A stretch of DNA of 64,000 nt from positions 4,110,001-4,174,000 of the forward strand of contig NC_070575.1 of NCBI RefSeq assembly GCF_026914185.1, in the 5' to 3' direction. The notes under the pieces were generated by a model. That model did not search any database, was not told where the DNA came from, and saw nothing but the letters and a program-made list of their open reading frames with translations. The translations under genes and the position numbers were made by a program. Shown in pieces: positions 1-10,736 of this stretch (within the stretch, counting starts at the first letter, position 1; every line of letters begins with the position of its first letter). This DNA is from Puccinia triticina. Lineage: Eukaryota > Basidiomycota > Pucciniomycetes > Pucciniales > Pucciniaceae.

Positions 1-931
1 ATTCGATGAGCACTGGTTGTACTTCACGCGAGTGATAATCGGGGAACTAACCCTACACTGTGCAGTATGCTTTGTATATTTAAGTACGGCCAAAATTGTA
101 TCCGATGCCCATCACCACCACCGCTTATTTTCGTATGTTCCCTCCAACATAATTTTCATTTTCCTTGCCTCAGCTCACCATTCACCTACACCTGCTTTGC
201 AAAACATTGGGTTGGCTAGGTACACAAGCTTTTCCCTCTGGCTTGAAAAACACCAAACAATAAAAAAACAAAAGGTATATAAAAGCATTGTAGCCCGCCT
301 TCAGATCCTTTCAGGTACAAGTCTGGCCATATTTATCATACTCTGTAAAATAGGAATAGGGCGAGAAGCTGCTTAAAACTTAAAGCCACTCTGGAGGAGG
401 GCCAGCCTCCAGGGAGGGCCGGGTCTCGACTCTCGAGTCTGGTCGCGCTTCGGGGTCGCGGCGCCGGGGACCCCCGCAGATGTTGGTTTAGACCCGAAAA
501 GCGCAGGGAAATCTAGCTTTTGGGTCTGCCTCTATGTACACTTTTAGATCTGGGAGGTGATGTCGACGACTCGGTTGCACAGCACAGCCCAGGAAAGCAC
601 CCTCAAAGACTACCAAGTTCCATATTTCCTACGTCAAAGATCATAAACAACCGGTTTGGGACAAACTTTGTAGGTTTCATTGGTTGTCGCTCTGTCCTCG
701 GCCCCGCCACATTTCGAACTCTCCACGGCGACGGTGACCTTTCGGCCGAGTAGATTAAGTTAGGACGTGGAACAACCACGTTCGTTTGATCTTGAGGTAT
801 GTACGTCTTCTGTCCACGACTCCACAGCATCCACATATGTGCTGTGCAACATATCATTAGCTGAGGATGCTTGTTTGGATCAATCGAAACAGGCCCAGGA
901 GTATAAACATTCGTACGGCCTTAGAGTGAAG
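1..931. other. 5' intergenic region
   Basis: No gene is supported here. Bases about 390-475 form a GC-rich, self-complementary stretch of unknown nature, with nested CTCGA and GGTCGCG motifs. The open frames in this region lack splice or motif support. The last few hundred bases presumably hold the promoter and leader of the nucleoside transporter starting at 932. Confidence 0.5.
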
Positions 932-2892
932 ATGTCAGCGAGATCAACACAGACGTGAGTCGGATGGAAACATGTATGCTCCAGCAATATAACGACCCAA
1001 ATCTTGATGCTCTAGACTTAAACCGCTTGCTGGTCGTTGGATTCATCATCCAGTTCAGCCGGCACCACAGATGGGATCCATGGCTCGCCCTCGATAGACT
1101 TCACCCATGAATCCACCACTTTGTACGAGCCCGAGGCGGACCGACGCGTGCACCAGCAGCAGCCAGATACGGAGCACGAGAGCTACGCGGCTCGTCTGAA
1201 GGCGCCCGACAAATCTCAGGAACTGCTGGCCTACCTCGTCTTCTTCATCCTTGGCTCCTCTTTCCTCCTCCCATGGAACTCGATGCTCGTTTCGACCACC
1301 TACTTTGGTTCCCGTCTGGCCGGTCATCGGTTCCAGTTCAACTACATGAATTGGATTACCGTCGTCTTCACTATCGCCAACGTCGTCTTCATCTCTCGTG
1401 CCACCTCTACACAGCAAAATAACGTATGTCTGTCCAGTCCAGTGTGATCTCCAGTCAACCGCTTCATTTTCTAGTCTGCTAAATTTGTAACGGGCCAACC
1501 GATTTTAGAAAAACCCCACGATTCGTATAACCATGTCTCTGTTGCTCATCACCTCTCTCTCCATCATCCTCTTGATTTCGACCCGATACATAGTATTCGA
1601 TCCGAGTTGGTTTTTCGGATTTTTAATAGCTGTGACGCTTGCTGAAGCGTTAGGGTCCTCGTATCTACAAACAAGCGTCATCGGACTCTCGGCATGGTTT
1701 GGATCAACTTATCTGCAGGCCATCCTATCCGGACAAGGTGCAATTGGAGTGCTAGTCAGCATGGTCCAATTATTGGTGAATATCAAGGAACTCGATTCCG
1801 GTCCATCAAACCCTGGCGACACGGCAGGACATATCCGACAGAGCTCGTATACGTTTTATGGGCTATGTACCGGATTCTCTATCCTTGCGTTGCTCTGTTT
1901 TCTGGTATTGCTCAAACTACCGATTTACAAACTGGCCATCGAACGAAAACATTCAGCAAGAAATTCACACCAAGACTCAAGACGTGAAGATTCAGTTGAA
2001 CAACCCTTACTATCCCCATCAGTCGATCTACTATCCGAAAGTTTCACTCCACTTCCAACAGGTCCCGACCTCTTAGTGGTCGAACGAAAGATCAGGCTGC
2101 TCGGCTTCAGTATCTTTTATAACTTTTTCATCACCCTGGCCGTTTTTCCCTCCATTACGGGGTTCATCCTCTCATCTAATGACCCGGACCGCGCGCATAT
2201 CGGCGCTTTAGCAATCACATCGAACAGCTCTCGATTCTTGAACAACTGGTACAAGCCGACGATCTTCATTCCTCTCCATTTTGTGATCTTCAATCTGGGA
2301 GATTGGACTGGTAGAGTGCTGCCTCAACTCTTTGCCGGATTCTCGCAGCGATTGGTCAAGAAGAAAACTGCCTTGTATACGTTGAGCGCGATGCGGACGG
2401 TGTTTATTCCTCTGTTCTTGGTCTGTAATGTCGATTATAGCTCGATTATACTCTTGAGGAGTGATCTAAGTTGGTTTAATTTCCCAAGTTGATAATGCCA
2501 AACATATCCAGGTCATCCTGACCCTACGAGCAACACTAATTCCTGACTGTTCTCTTATATAGTTTACTTGCTCATATTGACTTGCTTCTCAATCTCCAAC
2601 GGATACCTATCCGCACTCATCATGACTGCTGGGGTTCTCGAACCTACCTTAAAACCCAACGAAGTTGACGTAAGTTTTCACTATGTGCCCCTATGTGCCT
2701 TAACCAACCTCTCCTGGGAAGATGGGAGGAGATGGTGGCGCGATAGCTTAAGCTGATGTCCCAATTCAACACTTCTGCATTCTGATGTTCATTTAGGTGG
2801 CCGCAACATGTTTATCATTTTATCTCACCTCAGGGCTGGCAGCTGGTAGCTTGATCAGTTTTGGCGTCAAGGCAATTGTATTTATTCTGTAA
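932..2892 (+). CDS. Equilibrative nucleoside transporter (ENT/SLC29 family)
   Basis: A multi-pass membrane transporter that moves nucleosides or nucleobases across the plasma or vacuolar membrane. The model is join(932..954, 1054..1423, 1509..2469, 2563..2669, 2797..2892), 518 aa, with all phases agreeing. Donors are GTGAGT, GTATGT, GTTGGT and GTAAGT; acceptors all end in AG. Family signatures seen: SFLLPWNSML in the first membrane segment (about residue 80), a central hydrophilic loop between membrane segments 6 and 7, R-x-D before the late segment, and FSISNGYL about residue 462, matching the FAVSNGYL block of animal ENTs. The C-terminal Gly/Ala-rich segment ends ten residues before the stop, as is usual. 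The first exon is only 23 nt. It was chosen because the downstream frame has no usable ATG before residue 90 and a phase-2 junction restores one. The exact start is the least certain part. Length is normal for the family. Confidence 0.92.
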
Positions 2893-4470
2893 TCTTGTAT
2901 CATTGATTGCTTATATCTATGTACTAGAAAAGAGCATTCATCAAGCTAGGAACATTTATGTACCATCAGTTCCAGTTTTTTTTTTTTTTTTACTGAATAT
3001 CCATGATACCCAACAAAATATTTGTAGTGGATGACTTCCTGTTAACATTTAGACATCTCTAGATCCTCTAAATCCTAAATTGAGATACCTGCCAAAACAG
3101 CAACCACTGCACATGGAAGCAATTAACTTCAGGCTTAGCATAACATTTTGCTTTATAATGCAAATTAAGAGTTAGGGTGTGTAAATTGAGATCTGGGAGG
3201 CTCCCAAACTCAATGGAGGTCATCCCGTGTATACCTAATTTTGTTCTAAACTAGTTTCTTAATTGCTGGTTTTGCTTTGCTATTCCTGCAACCTTCTAAT
3301 TCTTTGAACTATGTGGTTTACAACCTACATGTTGATGTATGTCCCCAGTGGTTATTTTATCTCAACACCTCACTTTGTATGTGTTCACCTGTTCAATCCT
3401 TCTCATAACCCTTAAAGGAGATAACTTTCCTGAAGTGCAGCCGCCAAGAAAGGCGGACCGGGTGCCCATTGGTGTGGAAAGCTGTTGTGACTCAGTGAGA
3501 GGTTGAAAATGCCTTAACTGAACAGGGCTACTGGATTCAGCATGTGTTTTAGACTGTCTAGGTGGATTGTTTGGGTGGCACTGGTCAGCTGTGGATGTGG
3601 GGGTTGCTCATGCTAAAGGCACTTGCTTACATATTTTGATGCTCTCCTTCATACTTAGTTTTCAAAACTGTGTCATGTAACTTTACTGAGTGCTACAAGT
3701 ACCTACTCAAAGCTTTTTTTGTGACATATTTGTACAATAATAGGGGGATTCAAAGTTGGCCATGTGGCATGCATTACTTGCATGTACTTTTTCAAGTTGT
3801 TGTTCAAGGATTTTCTTGAACACCAACATTCAAAAAAACATTCAAGCAGGTTTGAGGGGTGTAGTAAAATGTGACTTGTATGAAATTTTGCAACTCAGTG
3901 TCCAAGAATGAACTTCAACAACAACTTGCAAAAGTGCATGCAAGTCATGCCTGGCCAAATTTGAAACTCCCTAATGTGTTGCACACAACATTATAATCCA
4001 ACCAAACTTTGGTTGTGCCTGGCCATGAGCCTCATGTAAGACAAATTATCATGTATTTATCTCTCCACAGGTTTCATCTTGCTGTCAAAATATGAAAGTG
4101 GGGATTGGTTCTACTACAGGTCTCCTTCTTGCTATTATTATTTTCAAAATTGTGTGCCATATAGCTCTACTACCAGTGGGAATGTTACATGTGCAGTACC
4201 TTCTCAAAGTTGGGTAATCTTTGGTTGCAGATTGGTACAGTAATATATTGCTTATCCTTTTTTTTGCCTGGCCACAAGCCCCATTTTCAATTTACATCAT
4301 ATTTCCATAGTTTCAGTGAATCTTTGATTTTGCCTAGCATCTTGAATTCTTAGATAGCAGAATCTCCTGTTTCATACTGATTTGAAAAAAAAACCACCAT
4401 ATATTCAAACATAATTTTGATCTTTCTGTACTGAATCAGATCCTACTTCATCACCCAATTAGACCTCACC
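2893..4470. other. AT-rich intergenic region
   Basis: No gene seen. Contains a T homopolymer near 2976-2993, a TA-flanked MITE at 3741-3973 (listed separately), and A/T-rich sequence that presumably includes the promoter of the secreted protein gene at 4471. Confidence 0.6.
3741..3973. mobile_element. MITE with long imperfect TIRs and TA target site (Tc1/mariner-type ends)
   Basis: The left arm starts TAGGGGGATTCAAAGTTGG. The reverse complement of the right arm starts TAGGGAGTTTCAAATTTGG. The two arms stay alignable for about 85 bp (shared blocks TTGGCCA, GGCATG, ACTTGCATG, CAAGTTGTTGTT). The element is flanked by TA on both sides, has no coding capacity, and is about 233 bp long. TA duplication is the hallmark of Tc1/mariner-related MITEs; the family assignment is inference. 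Confidence 0.75.
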
Positions 4471-6860
4471 ATGAAGATCATATCAGTTTTTCAAAACACA
4501 GGATTTTTGATGTGGCTTCTTGGGCAAACAATTCAATGCATGGAATCAGCAGGTGAATAAATTTGATTAACCTCTATAGAGATGGCATTTTTGCACCCGC
4601 TGGTGGGTACCCACCAACTTCCACGGGTAAGGGGTGTTCCATTTTACTAAAAATTCAAAGAATTAGCTCCACACAAGCTATGAGGACCTGCAAGGGCACA
4701 CAGATAGCTTCTGAAAGGCGGTGGGTACCAGACAGCAGGTGTAAAAGTGTGATCTCTAAGCCAATATTCCTCTTTACACTGATGTTGTTTTATACAACCA
4801 TTTCATTTTTCAGAATTTCACAGCTCTATTGATGCTCCTAAGGTACTTACAACATTTTATGACAGCATCAAGAATATGAGTTGATTAAATGGTGGGAATA
4901 CGCCACCTGAAATCTTGGAAGAAGGAAAACATTTTGAACATGATTCTAGTGATCTTGATCCAATCAAAAAGTATTACAAGGAAGAAAACATGGATTCTGG
5001 GGGAATAAGTAACAGTTTTTTAACAAATTTAAGTAGTAAAGCTACAGCTACCGTCTTACATACCTCTGAACAAGAGCAGAGAAGTGCAGAATTCTTGGGA
5101 CCTATAATTAAGTTTTCCAAACAATCCAGTGTAATTAAAATTGGTAAGCTAAATGTTTCAATTACGGGAATATTTAAACGGGTTTACTGCGCGCACGGAG
5201 GGAAACTCCTGAACAAAATTTGAAATGATTGTTTTTTTTTCCCCCAAAAAAACCACATTTTGAATAATACATCAACTCCAAACTGAAAAATGTCTATTTT
5301 GAAGATGAAGTGAGCTCAATGGTAGATGACTATAATGAAATCTACAGAAGCCTAAAGATATGGAAACTTGATTTCAATTCAAAAAAGACTGGATATTCTG
5401 GGGACAAATCAGTTAACTGGATACATGGAAAAGAAATACTAGAGAATTACAAGGCTTTGGTGAAATTCCTTGATTTGATTTCACCACAGAAGCTGGCCTC
5501 ACAAACCAGTTACTTAGGTGAAAGCAATTACCAAAATTCTGTCAAGGAAAATTTGATGGCCAGCAGGAATGGTGTTTACAAAACCCTCCTCAAAACTAAA
5601 ACTTACAAATCCATGGTAAAACCAAAAAAATCACATTGTCAATTGAAGATTACTGAAAGTGGAATTCAGGATTTCTTGGCTAGTTATCTGAAATTCTTAT
5701 TGAAATTGGAAACAGTTTATCTTCCTATGGTAACAAATATTGATTTCACACATGAGGAAAACATGAGAGACTTTACACTGAGTAAGATTATAGTTCAAGT
5801 AATTGACTACATGCTCAAGTACAAACTGATCAAAGACCAGGATTTCAATAATCACTTTGATGATGAAGAAACACTAGATATATATGCAATAACTATGGTA
5901 ATAAACTACATAATCAAAAATGGGACTCATTATCTTACTAAAGGCTCAAGCAAATTGCATAAATATCCTAGCAGAAAACTGATGCCTGGAAGCTGGTAAT
6001 TCAAAAGTTTTAGAATATTCACAGAGGGTAAGTCAGCCTAAAGTTATCATGAACATATTTTGATTTTTTTTCTTCCTGATTTCAAGTTGATTTTTTCTCT
6101 TTCTTCTTTTGGGATGGAAAACAAATATAAAGTAATTAGCAACAGGGGCCAGAAAACATTCTCAAGGCTTTCTCTTAAAAGAGCAATCTCTTACATATAC
6201 GGTTTGCAAACCTATGATGCTATGGGTCAAGATTTGATAAGATTCACTCAATTTTGGGAGAAAATTAAAGAATTACAAGAGCTCAAGATCAAAGCCAAGA
6301 GACCACATGATCAAGACTTGTATATCCAAAGCCTGGACCAAGTTTATCAAAAATTGATTGTTCTCTTTCTGTATGGCAATGAGACATTCTATGGAGCCCA
6401 TGGCATGGGGGGAAGAGTTGTAGCATTCTTTTTATTGCAGTTTCTACATGATCACCTTGGGCAAGAAAAATTTGAAATTGAGAATGATGAAGTCAAAAGA
6501 GACTTGAAGAAGAAGATGGAGTTGACAGATTCAACTCTGGAGCTCTTGGCAGAAAAAAACAATGTTACAAATTATATCAAATCTTATTTCTTACATGAGC
6601 TTTATGAGGATCATCCAAGTCTGAAATCTGGAACCAACACAGAAAGATCCAGCATCCACTCAGGAAGAATCCTTGTGTCTATTGAAGAATATGTTAAGAT
6701 CCTACATGGAAATTATAAAGATAGTATCTCTCAAAGCAATTCCATGGAAGGTTTCTTCCTGCATGGGATAATCAGTGAATCCACAGCTGAATATGAAGAT
6801 GTGCTGAAGCAAGCCAAAAATCAAGTCGCCCAAAAAATCAAAAACAACCTACTCAGTTGA
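4471..6860 (+). CDS. Predicted secreted protein, rust-type family, function unknown
   Basis: The model is join(4471..4552, 4922..5143, 5305..5995, 6140..6860), 571 aa, one open frame with consistent phases. The N-terminus reads MKIISVFQNTGFLMWLLGQT, a hydrophobic signal-peptide-like segment that ends around QCMESA. The remainder is Lys/Glu/Leu/Ile-rich and probably helical, with a Gly-rich patch YGAHGMGGRV near residue 415, and no domain I recognise. Introns are 369, 161 and 144 nt. The first intron holds an alternative exon-like block, 4814-4881, that keeps frame but runs into TGA at 4882. The 5996 donor removes a TAA at 5997. If these introns are not used the gene is broken, so transcript support matters. 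AT-rich codon use resembles the secreted genes at 15146 and 20329, but I see no clear sequence similarity to them. A host-interaction role is inference from secretion alone. Confidence 0.65.
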
Positions 6861-8303
6861 TCTCTAGAAGCTGCCAGCAGTTGACATGTGGCAGAATCCA
6901 GTGTGACTTGCATTGTAACCCCGCATGATTACATCATACCCTTTAATGCACAGTGACTGTGCAATGTACACAGCAACTATGTATTGAAGCTTGTTTACAC
7001 ATTTACAATTTTAATTTTGCTGGCCACTCTACTCTTCTCCTTTTTAGCTGTGGGTTGTTTCTCCCTCTCTCTGCAGATGAATACTATAATTATGTCCCAC
7101 AGCTCAGCTCCCATGAATGTGATAGCAGTTTAGCTAGTATGTATATCACAGTTATAAACCAAAGAAAATGTTTTTCTGAGTCTGATTAGCTGGTAGTAGT
7201 AGTGTGAGAAAGGGAACAAGCACAAGCAATCATTGATATTTGCTCCATTTTGTTGGTTTCTTGGAAAAGCATTCAAGCCAAGTCTATTGCTCAGAGGCAG
7301 AATTTTGCAGCATTGATGGAGAAGGAAATTTGGAAACTACAGAGCTTTGAACAATATTGGGCTGCCATGTTAAACTAATGGTAGCATGAACTATTTGCTA
7401 GTTTATTTTTACATATTTCCTGGCACAATTCTGTAAGGGTAGAAACTGCTACTGCTTGCTATGCTACAATAACAAACATTAACAGCTCTATCAGCTATTT
7501 TAGCGGTTAAATAAAATTGACAGCACTGATAGCACCAATAGAGTTGTTTCCTTTTTTCCCAAAGCTGAATAGCCCCAGCAAGCAATCATTGACCACTGAT
7601 GGAGAACCCCTTCATTGGTAGTGTAGCTCTGCAAAAGTCGTTCAGATGCGCACAGTTGCTGAGGCCCTAAACAGACTCCAAAGTCCACAAAATGCACACA
7701 AGAAGTGCGCTGATGGAGTGTGCACACCAAAAAGAATGTGGAGGGGCACTTGTCTGCTCTGGGGGAGAGTGCCAGCCACAGGAAGCCAGCGGGAAGGAAG
7801 AAAGGGTTGACTTTGCCCCCGGTACACCATGAGTGCACGGAAGCCTCACCCCACACAGATGGGAGTGCACGGACCCAGCCCTCCCTTTCTGCTGTTGTGT
7901 GTGTCTAAGATAGCAGGGTTGGACTGGGAACTGTGAAAGTATGTGGAGGCTGAATGGCAACACCCCACCCACTGACCAGCCCCTCAAGCCACCTACCCAC
8001 CCCACGCAATGCGCTCCTCTTCATGACTGGCCATTGGGCAGAGGAGACACTCCCCTTGGTGGCTGGGGATGGAGTGGAGTGGATATCTCACAGTGTGTAA
8101 GGGTAGTGTCTTTTGAACATCACACTGCATAATATGACACTGCCAAACACGGCCTTTGTCAAAGTCTGGAGTGCATCAAGGCTGGCCCTTATCTGACCAT
8201 AAAGCCATCACCAACATTCTAGCACTCTCTAGCGCACCGGGTACTGAGAGTGTTGTTCTTGATTGCATCTGCAGATCTATCTGCCCTCAGCCACCCTAGA
8301 GTC
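6861..8303. other. Intergenic region without supported genes
   Basis: Several short open frames occur on both strands, but none has a recognisable motif or a splice structure. The section from about 7640 to 8300 is more GC-rich than its surroundings and may be an old repeat. I see nothing else to annotate. Confidence 0.5.
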
Positions 8304-9356
8304 CAAACTTACAAAGTCCCTCAAGACTTTGGGCCCCCGGGGGTAGGCTGAACTTGCAAAGCAAGCCTCTGTCAGGAGGGACTTAGACCGTACCTCCCCA
8401 TTCTGGTGCACCGAGAATGGATTTTTGATGCCTCTTTTCACTTTTCACAGACCAAAATTCCTGATTTTTTTTGGCTGCTTGTCAGTGCGAGATACTATTC
8501 AAGAGCCTTGTATTTTTACATCTGTATGTACTGCAACACATATCCTCTGAGAAATTACCCAAGCAAAAATACTGGATACTTGCACAGAAACAACCGACTT
8601 GGTGAGGGAGATTGGGAGATTTTTCATGTTGCAAGAGCACAGGCCCTCATTGAATTACCCTGCCTTATTCAAGGTGTAGCTAGTTTGAGGACCGTGCTCA
8701 CCACTGTGCCGGTGAGTAGAGAAGAGATGGATGAAACCAAGGCAACACCCAAACAAGCATTAGGAACAACTGTCCCAACATGCCCAACAACAAATTCACC
8801 TCAGATGTCTCCACAGAGCACCCGCCAGCCACACAGACCGGTCATTGAGAGGGTGTACATATCCCTTCAATGACTGGTCTGTACTGGTCAGGGTGTTGTA
8901 CATATCCCCTTGATGACCGGTCTGTACCGGTTATCCAGAGGGTTGTATGGTCTCAATGGCTGGTCTTTGCCAGCAATCAAGGGCTCAGAGGGCTGCCTGT
9001 AAGTCAAAAAAAAAAACACATGTATGAATTTGTTGAGCACAGATCTTCTCTGTTACTTAACTTCAGTAAACTCCAAGGTTTGAGTTACTTGGATGTTTTA
9101 TTTGTACGTGAAGAAGTGGTGCAACAGAACGCAGATTGTATTGGATGATAGGCAAGAAGCGCGCCTTTGTGTCTAGCAAATTTCTAGGCCTTTCAAGGAA
9201 CTGTGATTGTTTGAAGCAACCACCGAGCCAGACTCGGAATCTTGGCACGCCAAAAAGGGGCAAATATAGCGCGCGAGTGCCTCCTGCCAAGGGCTATCGG
9301 CGGCTTGCTTCGCAAGACCAGACGCCCGCACCAGCGAGGGACTTGGGGTAAGTTCG
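8304..9356. mobile_element. MULE-like non-autonomous TIR element, copy 1
   Basis: Ends are CAAACTTACAAAGTCCCTC at the left and, read as reverse complement, CGAACTTACCCCAAGTCCCTC at the right. Inside each arm lies the core CTTGC(A/G)AAGCAAGCC followed by a GGAGG-ACT block. Flanks 8295-8303 (CCTAGAGTC) and 9357-9365 (GCTAGAGCC) agree at seven of nine positions, consistent with a decayed 9-bp target duplication. The 1.05-kb interior has no convincing gene; near 8840-8960 it holds partly repeated GACCGGT(C)TGTAC motifs. Related copies lie at 19100 and 41296. A 9-bp duplication points to Mutator-type transposition. Confidence 0.75.
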
Positions 9357-9602
9357 GCTAGAGCCAGAGTGGCAGGATGTGTGCATTTGCGGTGTTGGCG
9401 CCGCCGGCAGGGAGGAGGGCGGAGATGGCCAAAGTGGACGCGCAGAACGTCGCACACGAGAGGTATCTGTAAGCTTTTACGGGGACCGGCGTCCCTTCGT
9501 TGCGCGAGAGGGCCGGGCGCTCGCCACCAACTCACGCGCATAAAAAAAGTGGGGGGGAATACAACACAGAGAGGGATATAAGGAAGGAAGAGCGGCGAGG
9601 GG

Positions 9603-10704
9603 TCAGTGTGCGGATCTCCTGGACTGGGAGGAGAGCGGGCGATGGAGATGCGACGAGGAGCGCAGATGGGCGTTCGTGGAGGCCGTCGATCTCGACGGGG
9701 GCGGCTGGGCGGGCGGGGGCGGGCCCCCGGCAGCAGTCGCAGGATTGGAAGAGGCCTTGGTGGTGCGCATGTAGAAGAGCGAGAAGTTGAGTCTGACGGC
9801 CAGGAACTTCATGTCGGCTGTCGGATCCCAAAACAGATGAGTGATGGAGTGGGGGCGTGTAGAGAGAGAGACAGGGCTTTACAGTCTTGTTGGGTCGAGA
9901 GCGCGGAGATGAGGTCGAGGACGAGCTCGGTGAACCTGCGCGAATGGTTGGCGAGGGTGATCCGGATAGACTCGAGCTGGATAGCGGAGCTCGCGTCTCC
10001 CGCGGACGCGTCCTCGTGCCCATCGAGCGAGCCGTCGCCGGCGGCGCCCGCGTCGTCGTCCGAGTCCTCCCTGCTCGCGTACTACAGAAGCCGGCGTCAG
10101 CTCGGCCCGGGCTGGCGCGCGCGGCGGGGAGCCCCGGACTCACCTTGGACCGGGCCGCTCGCGGCTGGCTCGTTTCTAGACGCGCGGATCTCGCGAGCCC
10201 GTACGCATACAGGTTGTCCTGTCGGTTTGGCGGAGAAGGGAGGGGGTTAGGGACGGCAGAGGCGCACAAGGAGAGGGGGGGGGGGGGGGGGGGGGGACGG
10301 ACGATGGAGTCTTTGTACTCGAGGATCACTTTGAAGCATTCCTCAGCCAACAAGAGGCACGTGTTCTTTCGTCCCAACAAAAAACAAAAATCAGCCGGGA
10401 CGAAACTGGGAGAGGACAGAGAGGCGCACCTCTTTGCCGGCGCGGGTGCTGAGCAACAGGCCCTTGGAGACCAGCCGGTCCAAGTAGGCCGAGTGGCCCT
10501 CGATGAGCGAGTCCAGGTCGCCGCCCTCGCTCATCAGCTTCTTCTCGAACTCCTGCCAGCCGCAGTCGATGACTTCGAGGTGGCAGTAGGACTGGAGCTG
10601 GCGGATGAAGTGGATCATCTCGGAGATCACCAGTCTGGCGCGGTGGAAGTCGTCCCTGAGAACTGTGATGAGGATTGTGTGTCAGTGCTTTGTGTGTGAA
10701 GAGT

Positions 10705-10736
<32 letters not shown>

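Noticed and set aside
1037..1447. Start of the nucleoside transporter at the TTG at 1037
   Set aside because: Not an ATG. A 23-nt first exon at 932-954 with GTGAGT donor joins in phase at 1054.
4814..4884. In-frame exon following the signal peptide of the 4471 gene
   Set aside because: It runs into TGA at 4882. Skipping it with the 4921 acceptor gives a continuous protein; kept only as a possible alternative exon.
7500..8005. Overlapping minus-strand frames of 110-120 codons
   Set aside because: No motif, no splice structure and mutually overlapping frames; probably chance openings in a GC-richer repeat.
9532..10380. Long Ser/Pro/Arg-rich frames on both strands over the GCP3 3' exons
   Set aside because: They cross introns of GCP3 and reflect high GC content; only the frame with the GRIP motifs is kept.
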